Assembly: GCF_003403015.1 (NCBI RefSeq)
Contig: NZ_QURL01000011.1
Location: forward strand, 7,501 to 67,384
Length of the DNA: 59,884 bases
Source: Fulvimarina endophytica
GTDB lineage: Bacteria > Pseudomonadota > Alphaproteobacteria > Rhizobiales > Rhizobiaceae
Direction: 5' to 3'
Shown here one piece after another: positions 53,229-59,884 of this stretch (position 1 is its first letter; each line of letters begins with the position of its first letter). A program made the translations under genes and the position numbers. The notes under the pieces are model-generated. The model was not told where the DNA came from. It did no database searches and saw only the letters and a list, made by a program, of their open reading frames with translations.

Positions 53229-54989
53229 TCATCCGTTCGAGGCACCGCTCGCCAGAAGAACGAGAACCAGAACCGCGAGGACGGCCGAGATCGCCTGCCA
53301 GAAGCGCACCGGATCGCGCTCGGCAAAGGAGGGCCGCCGGTCCCATCCGAGCGCGCGATTGGGGGTGGCGAGATCGGCGACGAGCTCGGCCACCTCGTCA
53401 TAACGCCGGTCGGGATCGGGATGGACGGCCCGTTTCAGCGCCGCATCCGCCCAAAGCGGCACGGGGCTGTCTTCGCCCGAGGCGCTGTCATAGGCGATGC
53501 GCCGCTGCTCGCGCCTCGTGCGCGTTCGCGCCATGGCCGCGCCATAGGGCAGGCGGCCGGTGAGAAGCTGGTAGGCGAGCGTGCCGAGGGCGAAGACGTC
53601 GGCCTTGGGCGTGATCGGATCGCCGAGCAGGATCTCGGGCGCCGTGTATTGCAGCGCTCCGGGAATGTCGGCGCGGCTCGAGACGGGCGCCGCGCCCTCG
53701 ACGCCGGCAATGCGCGTCGAGCCGAAATCGATGACGGTGACATGGCCCGTCTCGTCGATCATCACATTGGCGGGCTTCAGGTCGCAATGGACCATGCCGC
53801 GCCGGTGCATCTCCTGAAGGCCCGAGGCGATCTGGGCGACGATCGGCCGAATATCGGCGAGATCGGGATTGCGATTGTCCCTCATCCAGTCGTCGAGGGT
53901 GATGCCCTCGACGAGCGCCATGGTCGTATGGGCGAGGCGGCGCGGCCGGGGCGCTGCGACCGCCTTCAGAAGATGGGGGTGGGCGAGACGGCGCGCGACC
54001 CATTCCTCCATGGCCATCGCGCGCAGATGCGCCTGATCCTCGGCCTTGTCCCGGGCCGCGACCTTGAGCGCCGCCCTCTCGCCGGTCTCGGTGTCCTCGG
54101 CCTCGAAGACATGGCTTCTCGCCGAGGCGTGAAGCACGCCCAGGATATGCCAGCCCTCGAAGATCTCGCCGGGCTCGGGAACGGCGCGCGGCAGCGGAAG
54201 AAGAAGCGCTGCCTCCGGATCGTCTGCGGCATCCTCCCGCAAGGCCTCGGCAGGCTCCGGCAGGGCGTCGACCCGCAGGATCTGGATCGTGAGGTTATCG
54301 GCGGAGCCGGCCTTCAGCGCAGCCGAGACGATCGCCCGCGCCGCCGCGTCGAGATCGCCGGCCTCCTCGATCGCCAGGGCGATGGCCGACGCGGGCAGAT
54401 GGTCGTGCACGCCGTCGGTCGTGAGCAGGAAGACGTCGCCCTCGGCCACCGGAAAGGCGGCATGGTCGATCCGCACGTCCCTCGCCATTCCGAGCGCGCG
54501 CGAAAGGGCGGGGCCGGCCGGGCCCTCGGTGTGGTGATCCTGCGTCAGGCAGTCGAGCCGCCCTCCCTCGAGGCGCTGGATGCGGCTGTCGCCCACATGG
54601 AAGAGGTGGGCCATGCGCCCGTGCAGAACGAGCGCCGAGAAGGTGGTGACGAAGCCCCGCTCCGCGCCGCCTTCGGGGTCCGCGAGCCGCGCCGCCCGGC
54701 CCTGACCGTAGAGCCAGGCATTGGCGGCGGCGACGACCCGGCCCGCCGAGGTCGCCACGGTCCAGCCGTCCGAGGTGCAGTAATAGTCCTCCAGAAAGCT
54801 CCTCACCGCCGTCTGGGCGGCGAGATGGGAGACGGGCGAGGAGGAGATGCCGTCGGCGATCGCAAGGGCCACGCCCTTCATCTGAAGCGCCGGCCCCTCG
54901 GGCACGATCGCCCCGTAAAAGTCCTGGTTGACCGGCTTGCGGCCGGCGGCCGAGTGCTGGCCGAGGGAGATGGCGAGTGTGCTGGCCAT
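53229..54989 (-). CDS. Fused PP2C phosphatase / Ser-Thr protein kinase, membrane-anchored
   Basis: 586 residues from ATG at 54989. Residues 1-235 form a PP2C phosphatase: KPVNQDFYGA, AIADGISSSP, LFHVGDSRIQRLEGG, LLTTDGVHDHL and SADNLTIQ are the metal-binding motifs. Residues about 275-540 form a Hanks-type kinase: RAALKVAAR (ATP lysine), GMVHCDLKPANVMIDE (catalytic loop) and VTVIDFGSTRIAG (DFG), then YTAPEILLG. A C-terminal membrane helix (AISAVLAVLVLVLLASGASN) anchors it. Such fusions occur in assimilatory nitrate clusters, for example of Pseudomonas. It follows the FNT gene on the same strand; a regulatory role on nitrogen transport or reduction is inference. Confidence 0.9.
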   Translation of the reverse strand: MASTLAISLGQHSAAGRKPVNQDFYGAIVPEGPALQMKGVALAIADGISSSPVSHLAAQTAVRSFLEDYYCTSDGWTVATSAGRVVAAANAWLYGQGRAARLADPEGGAERGFVTTFSALVLHGRMAHLFHVGDSRIQRLEGGRLDCLTQDHHTEGPAGPALSRALGMARDVRIDHAAFPVAEGDVFLLTTDGVHDHLPASAIALAIEEAGDLDAAARAIVSAALKAGSADNLTIQILRVDALPEPAEALREDAADDPEAALLLPLPRAVPEPGEIFEGWHILGVLHASARSHVFEAEDTETGERAALKVAARDKAEDQAHLRAMAMEEWVARRLAHPHLLKAVAAPRPRRLAHTTMALVEGITLDDWMRDNRNPDLADIRPIVAQIASGLQEMHRRGMVHCDLKPANVMIDETGHVTVIDFGSTRIAGVEGAAPVSSRADIPGALQYTAPEILLGDPITPKADVFALGTLAYQLLTGRLPYGAAMARTRTRREQRRIAYDSASGEDSPVPLWADAALKRAVHPDPDRRYDEVAELVADLATPNRALGWDRRPSFAERDPVRFWQAISAVLAVLVLVLLASGASNG

Positions 54990-55046
54990 GCGCGAAGGAA
55001 CTGCGGGGAGGACTGGGGAGAATGATCGCCGATCGCGGACGGCCAA

Positions 55047-55076
55047 ACGGCCCCGGCCCGTTTCGGGCGGGGCCGT
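55047..55076 (-). terminator. Hairpin between FNT and PP2C-kinase genes
   Basis: ACGGCCCC pairs with GGGGCCGT (55047-55054 and 55069-55076), extended inside by GCCCG/CGGGC around TTT. On the minus strand it is followed by TTTGGCC. It lies 19 bp past the FNT stop. It probably gives partial termination, so the transporter would be made in excess over the kinase. Confidence 0.5.
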
Positions 55077-55094
55077 CCGACAGCGTTCCGGCGA

Positions 55095-55955
55095 TTATTC
55101 GGCGGGCTGGCCGGAGAGCGGGCTCACCGGTCCGACGGCCGCCTTCGACTTCGTCGTCTTGCTCGTCGCGATGTTGTAGGTCGAGTAGAGCATCGCGCCG
55201 ACAAAGGTGATGCCGCCCACCAGATTGCCGACCACGGTCGGGATCTCGTTGTAGAAGAGATAGTCGCTCCAGGTGAAATCGGCACCGAGAAGCAGGCCGA
55301 TCGGGAACAGGAACATGTTCACGATGGAATGCTCGAAGCCGAGATAGAAGAAGACGAGGATCGGCATCCACATGGCGATCACCTTGCCGGAGACAGAGGT
55401 CGACATCATCGCGGCGACGACGCCGGTGGAGACCATCCAGTTGCACATCACCGCGCGGATGAAGAGGGTCAGCATGCCGCCCGCGCCGGCATCGGCATAG
55501 CCCACGGTCCGCGCATGGCCGATCTCCATCAGCTTGGCGCCGACGGCGTTCGGATCCATGGTGAAGCCCATTGTGAAGATGATCGCCATGAAGATCGCGG
55601 TCGTCATCGCGCCTGCGAAGTTGCCGCAGAAGACGAGCCCCCAGTTGCGCAGCATGCCGTTGACGGTGACGCCCGGACGCCGGTCCCAGAGGGCGAGCGG
55701 CACGAGGGTGAAGACGCCGGTCAGAAGATCGAAGCCGAGGAGATAGAGCATCGAGAAGCCGACCGGGAAGAGCAGCGCCCCGATCAGCGGATTGCCCGTG
55801 TTGACGGTGACCGTCACCGCGAAGGCGGCCGCGAGCGCGAGGATCGCACCGGCCATATAGGACCGGATCAGCGTGTCCTTGGTGCTCATGAACACCTTCG
55901 CCTCTCCGGCATCGACCATTTTGGTCACGAATTCCTGTGGCGCGAGATACGACAT
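55095..55955 (-). CDS. Formate/nitrite transporter (FNT) family channel
   Basis: 286 residues with six membrane helices, full length for FNT channels, which are pentamers passing formate, nitrite or similar anions. Blocks: SYMAGAILALAAAFAVTVTV, LFPVGFSMLYLLGFDLLTGV, NWGLVFCGNFAGAMTTAIFM, CNWMVSTGVVAAMM and FYLGFEHSIVNMFLFPIGLL, with the pore His in GFEHS. The context with NasT/NasS suggests nitrite or nitrate. AAAGGGG lies about 10 nt before the ATG. The leader upstream carries an attenuator-like structure, listed separately. Confidence 0.93.
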   Translation of the reverse strand: MSYLAPQEFVTKMVDAGEAKVFMSTKDTLIRSYMAGAILALAAAFAVTVTVNTGNPLIGALLFPVGFSMLYLLGFDLLTGVFTLVPLALWDRRPGVTVNGMLRNWGLVFCGNFAGAMTTAIFMAIIFTMGFTMDPNAVGAKLMEIGHARTVGYADAGAGGMLTLFIRAVMCNWMVSTGVVAAMMSTSVSGKVIAMWMPILVFFYLGFEHSIVNMFLFPIGLLLGADFTWSDYLFYNEIPTVVGNLVGGITFVGAMLYSTYNIATSKTTKSKAAVGPVSPLSGQPAE

Positions 55956-56143
55956 CGGTCAAAACCCCTTTCGATGTCCGTTGATCGAAACGGAAGCGGT
56001 GCGCCCGCTCCCGGTTGATTGGCTCGTCCGCCGCTTGCGGCAGGCCGCGCGGCGACGAAACTCTTCCTTCCGGCCAGGGCCGGCGGCCTTTGCCGCAGCC
56101 CTCCTCCGCCCGCCCCGTCCGCTCTTGGGGCGCACTGAAACGC

Positions 56144-56194
56144 AAAAAGGCTGCTCGACCCTTCCGCACATGCCGGCGGCCACCGGTCGAAGCC
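56144..56194 (-). terminator. Attenuator terminator in the FNT leader
   Basis: On the minus strand GGCTTCGACC (56194-56185) pairs with GGTCGAG-CA-GCC (56160-56149), bulging CA, and TTTTTGCG follows at 56148. It lies about 190 bp before the FNT start and about 40 bp after the second ANTAR-like hairpin. A nearer weak stem, TCGGCA/TGCCGA at about 56216-56231 followed by CCTTTCTC, is another candidate. Confidence 0.5.
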
Positions 56195-56235
56195 CGGTCC
56201 GCGAACATGAGAAAGGTCGGCAGCCCTGCCGAGAC

Positions 56236-56291
56236 GGCATCCGCCCTTGGATGCCTTGGAGAGGGATGGACCGCCCCCAAGCGATCCATCC
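56236..56291 (-). promoter_or_regulatory. Two-hairpin ANTAR (NasT) target motif in the FNT leader
   Basis: Read on the minus strand, the first stem is GGATGGATCGC / GCGGTCCATCC (56291-56264) with hexaloop TTGGGG. The second is GGCATCC / GGATGCC (56255-56236) with hexaloop AAGGGC. An 8-nt linker joins them. ANTAR proteins recognise paired stems with 6-nt loops having A at position 1 and G at position 4: the second loop fits both, the first fits G4 only. nasT is next upstream, so NasT binding here to prevent termination is the natural model. Confidence 0.6.
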
Positions 56292-56424
56292 TTCGCATCG
56301 ATGATTACGGCGTCGGCGCGGGAGGCGCAACCGCAATCTGACGCATTTATCATCTTTTTGTTATTCTGATTGATATTTGTGCATTTCGCCTCGGCGGGCG
56401 GCAGCAGACCCGCTCAATCCGCGA

Positions 56425-57552
56425 TCAGCTTCCAGCCCCGCGATCGGAGCGCGGGGCTTCGGCCGATTGCCCGAGAGGCACGGACCCGGCCCCGTGCGGA
56501 TCGCCGCCGATCGCGCGGGCATGAAGATCGGGCCGAAACACGCCTCGCGCGACGGCCTCCTCCTCCGGCCCGCCGGCCGCATGGCCCCACCGGACCATCT
56601 GGCGATGGAGCCATGCGGCATGGCCCGGATCGGGCGGGTTCATGCCGGGCGCCGCGAAGGCGAGGAAGTCCGCCACGTGGCGGGTCCGGCCGCCGCCGAT
56701 CTCGATCCGGCCCGAAAGGCCGGGGGCGAGGTCGGCGGGATCGACGCCCACATGCTCCTTGCGCGAGAGGAGTTCGGCGAGTTCCGCGTGATTGCCCTCC
56801 TCGCCGCACCAGGCCCCGGCATCGAGAAGACAGCGGATGGTGCGCTCCAGAACCTCCGGGCGCTCGGCGAGGAAGCCCGGCGAAACGCCGAGCACCTTTT
56901 CGGGACTGCCCGGCGAAAGCTCGGCCTTGGTCGCGGCGATCACGCCGCCGCCCGAGCGCACGGCGATGGTGTTCCATGGATCGCCGGCCGAAAAGCCGTC
57001 GATCTGGCCGCTCGACAGATGGTCCGGCATCATAGAGGGCGGCAGGACCGTGATCTCCACGTCCTCGTCGGGCACCATGCCGCTCGCCGCTAGCCAGTCG
57101 CGCAGATCGTAGTTGTGGCAGGAGAAGCGGTGGACGACGGCAAAACGGGCCGGCCGGCCGCGCGCGGCGGCAAGCCCGGCAAGGGCCGCCTGGAGGGCCG
57201 GGCCCGTCCGGCGCGGATCGTCGAGCGAGGCCGGCGCGCGCGCGATGACCTCGGCGCCGAGGTCCCGGCTAAGGGTGATGGCGTTGCCGCCGGTGTTGAG
57301 GACGAGGGGGGCGAAGACCTCGCCGCCGAGCGGGCCGACGGACAGGCTCATGGCGATCGGCAGCGGCGCGGGCATCTGGGCGCAGTCGAAATGGCCGACG
57401 CTCATGCGGTCTCGGATCGCGGCCCAGGAGCGCTCGCGGTGAAGAACGAGGTCGACGCCGTGGGAGCGGGCGAAGCCGAGCCGCGCGGCGGTGACGAGGA
57501 CCGCGCTGTCGAGAAGCGGAAGATAGCCGGCATGGACGATATCGAGAGCCAT
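56425..57552 (-). CDS. nasS: Nitrate/nitrite sensor protein NasS
   Basis: 375 residues, NrtA/CmpA-like periplasmic-binding fold but without signal peptide, as expected for cytoplasmic NasS. Seen: VHAGYLPLLDSAVLVTAARL at the N-terminus, HFDCAQMPAPLPIAMSLSVG, HNYDLRDWLAASGM and GFSAGDPWNTIAVRSGGGVI, all typical of nitrate-binding members. NasS holds the antiterminator NasT inactive until nitrate or nitrite binds. It starts 4 bp after nasT ends. The last 30 residues are a loosely conserved tail. Confidence 0.9.
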   Translation of the reverse strand: MALDIVHAGYLPLLDSAVLVTAARLGFARSHGVDLVLHRERSWAAIRDRMSVGHFDCAQMPAPLPIAMSLSVGPLGGEVFAPLVLNTGGNAITLSRDLGAEVIARAPASLDDPRRTGPALQAALAGLAAARGRPARFAVVHRFSCHNYDLRDWLAASGMVPDEDVEITVLPPSMMPDHLSSGQIDGFSAGDPWNTIAVRSGGGVIAATKAELSPGSPEKVLGVSPGFLAERPEVLERTIRCLLDAGAWCGEEGNHAELAELLSRKEHVGVDPADLAPGLSGRIEIGGGRTRHVADFLAFAAPGMNPPDPGHAAWLHRQMVRWGHAAGGPEEEAVARGVFRPDLHARAIGGDPHGAGSVPLGQSAEAPRSDRGAGS

Positions 57553-57556
57553 GGCG

Positions 57557-58147
57557 CTATCCGTCGCCCAGAAGATCGGCGGCGCTGATCAGGCCTTGCG
57601 CCACGTCCGCGATGCGCCGGTTCTCGTTCATGGCGCTGCGCTGGAGAAGCCGGTAGGCTTCCGGCTCCGAAAGACCACGCTTCTTCATGAGAATGCCCTT
57701 CGCCTTGTCGACCAGCTTGCGCTCGGCCAGCTGCGAGCGCGCCGCCTCCAGTTCCTGGGTCAGGCGATGGAAGGCGTTGAACCGGGTGATCGCCATGTCG
57801 ACGATGGGCTTGACCCGGTCCTTGCGCAGACCGTCGACGATATAGGCCGAGACCCCGGCCTCCACCGCCGCGCGGATGGTGTCCCCGTCGGACTTGTCGA
57901 CGAACATCGCGAGCGGCCGTCGCACCGAGCGCGAGACCTGGAAGACGTGTTCTAGCTGATCGCGATTGGGATTTTCGAGGTCGACGACGATGACGTCGGG
58001 CTGGAGGATCTCGATGCGCCTCACCAGCCCGTTGATCTGGTTCACCGTCTCCACTTTGGCATGGCCGGCCTCGCGCAGACCGGCCTCGATGATCGCCGCG
58101 CGGACCAGATTCTCGTCGAAGATCAGGATCGAGAGTTCGGCGCTCAT
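57557..58147 (-). CDS. nasT: ANTAR-domain antiterminator NasT
   Basis: 196 residues from ATG at 58147. The N-terminal pseudo-receiver (residues 1-120) has SILIFDENLVRAAIIEAGL and VIVVDLENPNRDQLEHVF. The C-terminal ANTAR domain (130-190) has ERKLVDKAKGILMKKRGLSE and AYRLLQRSAMNENRRIADVA, the three-helix RNA-binding signature. NasT binds two-hairpin leader RNAs and lets transcription pass terminators. The likely target is the FNT leader just downstream of nasS. Confidence 0.93.
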   Translation of the reverse strand: MSAELSILIFDENLVRAAIIEAGLREAGHAKVETVNQINGLVRRIEILQPDVIVVDLENPNRDQLEHVFQVSRSVRRPLAMFVDKSDGDTIRAAVEAGVSAYIVDGLRKDRVKPIVDMAITRFNAFHRLTQELEAARSQLAERKLVDKAKGILMKKRGLSEPEAYRLLQRSAMNENRRIADVAQGLISAADLLGDG

Positions 58148-58198
58148 CGCCTCATTCTGACGGCGGGGCGCGCTTTTGCAATGCAATCTGTTTGACCA

Positions 58199-58221
58199 CC
58201 CTGCCCGTGCGATGGGCAGGG
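58199..58221 (-). promoter_or_regulatory. Perfect hairpin in the nasT leader
   Basis: CCCTGCCC and GGGCAGGG form an 8-bp perfect stem with a 7-nt loop (ATCGCAC on the minus strand). It lies about 50 bp before the nasT start. No U-run follows directly. It could be a leader structure for nasT control or part of an operator; it does not match the 6-nt ANTAR loop. Confidence 0.45.
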
Positions 58222-58424
58222 AGCGGCATGCGGCAAGGGCCGCTCTGCGGTTTGGCGGGGTCCCGTTACCCTCCGTGCGAGCGTGCATCATGCCTGCCGA
58301 TCCAGCCCGGCACAGGCTTCACGATAACGCGAGATTTACGAAGCTGGCTTAAGGTCGGAAGATAACCGACGCGGGTTTTCCATCGGCGCTTCTTCGCCGA
58401 CCGCCATCTCTGGACCTTTTGCCG

Positions 58425-59884
58425 ATGCGAAATCTCTCTCTTTCCACGAAAATCTCCATGATGGTCGTCGGCTCGCTCGCCCTCCTGACCCTGTTCCTGT
58501 CCGTCGCGAGCTTCATTGCCGTCGACAATGACGGACAGCAGCGCGCGAGCGAACGCATGGAGACCAATATGCGGGTCGCCTGGGAGGTTCTCGGCGGATA
58601 TGGCAACAGCTACCGGCTGGCGGACGGCCGCATCTATGCCGGCCTGCAGCCCCTCAACGATTTCGAGGTCGCGGTCGACAGGATCAACGAGCTCGTCGGC
58701 GGTACGGCCACCGTGTTCATGGGCGACACGCGCGTGGCGACCAATGTGGTGGAAGCCGATGGCAGCCGTGCTCTCGGAACCAAGCTCGCACCGGGTCCGA
58801 TCTACGACGCCGTGCTCGGCTCGGGCACGCCCTATCGCGGCGAGGCCGATGTTCTGGGCACCAGCTATTTCACCGCCTACGACCCGATCAAGACCATGGC
58901 CGGCGAGACCATCGGCATCCTCGCGGTGGCCGTTCCCCAGGCCGATATCCTGTCCGGGCTCGCCGGACTGCAGACCAAGCTTCTGGTGGTCTCCGGCCTC
59001 ACCCTCCTCCTCGTCGGCGCCGGCGCCTTCTTCATGGCCCGCCGCATGGTCAGCCCGCTCGCAGCCCTGAAGGAGACGATCACCAATGTCGCGCGCGGCC
59101 GCATCGACCAGGCCGTTCCCCATACGGACCGTGGCGACGAGATCGGCGCCATCGCAAGGGCCGTCGCAGACCTGCGCGGTGCGGTAGCAGAACAGCAGCA
59201 GCTGAAGGCGGCGAACATCGCCGAGGAGCGCCAGAAGGAAGACGACCGTCAGCGCCAGGACGAAGAGGCGGCCGGATATGTCCGGGCGCACGAGTTCTTC
59301 ATGAGCGAGGTGGAAGCCGGTTTCGGCCGCCTTGCCAAGGGCGACCTGACGGCGCGTCTCAACAAGCCCTTCTCCCAGGACTACGAGGGCCTTCGCGCGC
59401 TCTTCAACGAAACGGTCGCAAACCTGGAAGGCGCCTTCTCCAACGTGATCGGGCTCGTGCGCTCCACCCATGACGGCATTTCCGAAATGGTGACGGCGAC
59501 CAACGACCTGTCCCAGCGAACGGAGGTCCAGGCGGCCAATCTGGAAGAGACCGTCGCAGCCCTCGGCGAGGTGACGGGCGCGGTGAACGAGACCGCCAAC
59601 GGCGCCGACGACGCCCGCAAGGTCGCGAGCGCGGCCCGCCACAAGGCCGCCCAGGGCGGCGAGGTGGTCAAGCAGGCCGTCCAGGCGATGAACGAGATCG
59701 AGACGTCCTCCAAGCAGATTTCCTCGATCATCTCGGTCATCGACGAGATCGCCTTCCAGACCAATCTCCTCGCGCTCAACGCCGGCGTCGAGGCGGCGCG
59801 GGCGGGCGAAGCCGGCAAGGGCTTCGCGGTGGTCGCCCAGGAAGTGCGCGGCCTCGCCCAGCGCTCGGCCGAAGCTGCCAAGGA
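58425..59884 (+). CDS. Methyl-accepting chemotaxis protein, 3' end outside window
   Basis: The gene runs off the right edge after about 486 codons. The start MRNLSLSTKISMMVVGSLAL gives the first membrane helix; residues about 40-180 form a periplasmic single-Cache domain (FMGDTRVATNVVEADGSRAL, GTSYFTAYDPIKTMAGETIG). A second helix (LLVVSGLTLLLVGAGAFFMA) is followed by a HAMP segment with the DRGDEIGAIARAV motif and then a second HAMP-like region. The signalling domain is well conserved up to IDEIAFQTNLLALNAGVEAA and FAVVAQEVRGLAQRSAEAAK, which is the hairpin tip. Ligand unknown. In this Cache subgroup small organic acids are frequent ligands. Confidence 0.92.
   Translation, partial: MRNLSLSTKISMMVVGSLALLTLFLSVASFIAVDNDGQQRASERMETNMRVAWEVLGGYGNSYRLADGRIYAGLQPLNDFEVAVDRINELVGGTATVFMGDTRVATNVVEADGSRALGTKLAPGPIYDAVLGSGTPYRGEADVLGTSYFTAYDPIKTMAGETIGILAVAVPQADILSGLAGLQTKLLVVSGLTLLLVGAGAFFMARRMVSPLAALKETITNVARGRIDQAVPHTDRGDEIGAIARAVADLRGAVAEQQQLKAANIAEERQKEDDRQRQDEEAAGYVRAHEFFMSEVEAGFGRLAKGDLTARLNKPFSQDYEGLRALFNETVANLEGAFSNVIGLVRSTHDGISEMVTATNDLSQRTEVQAANLEETVAALGEVTGAVNETANGADDARKVASAARHKAAQGGEVVKQAVQAMNEIETSSKQISSIISVIDEIAFQTNLLALNAGVEAARAGEAGKGFAVVAQEVRGLAQRSAEAAK

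Larger units (their letters stand above)
55956..56424 (-). other. Long leader region of the FNT transcript
   Basis: 469 bp between nasS and FNT with no gene. On the minus strand it runs from an AT-rich block at about 56342-56385 (likely promoter zone, the only AT-rich stretch here) through two hairpins and a terminator to the FNT ribosome site. The parts are annotated separately. Confidence 0.55.

Noticed and set aside
58330..58424. Flagellar sigma-28 promoter before the chemoreceptor
   Set aside because: The TTAAG...GATAACC stretch only weakly resembles the consensus, and Rhizobiales generally do not use that sigma factor for chemotaxis genes.

Overview
This is a gene-dense, GC-rich chromosomal window of 59.9 kb from an alphaproteobacterium, most likely a member of the Hyphomicrobiales (Rhizobiales). 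The strongest evidence is an AcpXL to LpxXL cluster, which builds the very-long-chain fatty acid on lipid A in that order. UPF0262, a DUF2865 secreted protein, short rhizobial-type phosphatidylserine decarboxylase and a solitary CBS protein fit the same group. The genus cannot be fixed from sequence reading alone; an Aurantimonadaceae-like organism is a guess. No rRNA, tRNA, CRISPR array or intact insertion sequence was seen.

Layout. 1-6.2 kb: RNase D-like exonuclease (cut by the left edge), a membrane hydrolase coupled to an isoprenylcysteine methyltransferase-like protein, a PhoD-like phosphatase, a SleB-type cell-wall hydrolase lipoprotein and a Ca/Na antiporter. 6.4-9.6 kb: an isolated sdhB and the ergothioneine pair egtB-egtD. 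9.7-13 kb: an APP1-type phosphatase and, divergently, a large M23 peptidase. 13.2-18.3 kb: acpXL, fabF2XL, fabF1XL, adhXL, lpxXL. 18.3-25.1 kb: AsmA-like protein, a small helical protein, and pssA-psd for phosphatidylethanolamine synthesis. 25.4-32.6 kb: LysM protein, ATM1-type ABC exporter, hisD-UPF0262-phosphatase, and a SpoU methyltransferase.

32.6-33.4 kb is a short AT-rich island with an orphan membrane-anchored protein. 33.4-43.9 kb holds a glycosyltransferase/metallophosphoesterase pair, malic enzyme, DUF2865, gltX, PAP2 phosphatase, thrS and a NUDIX hydrolase. 43.9-47.8 kb holds yidD, a MntA-HepT toxin-antitoxin pair, an IscU-like scaffold, folE, hisI and a patatin. 47.8-51.9 kb holds CBS, rhomboid, a BCCT transporter and a probable 31-residue protein with its own terminator. 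52-58.2 kb holds a catalase-like protein and a nitrate/nitrite-response block: NasT, NasS, an FNT channel and a PP2C-kinase fusion. The window ends inside a chemoreceptor gene.

Most interesting points: (i) FabF2XL has lost the ketosynthase cysteine and one catalytic histidine, so FabF1XL/FabF2XL looks like a KS/chain-length-factor heterodimer, and no fabZXL lies beside them; (ii) the FNT leader carries two hairpins followed by a terminator, as expected for NasT (ANTAR) antitermination, while the expected nitrate and nitrite reductase genes are absent; (iii) the microprotein at 51.7 kb; (iv) the MntA-HepT insertion in an otherwise housekeeping run; (v) an IscU-like protein with only two cysteines. 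Start sites were chosen by eye from ribosome-binding sites and family length; several are TTG or GTG.
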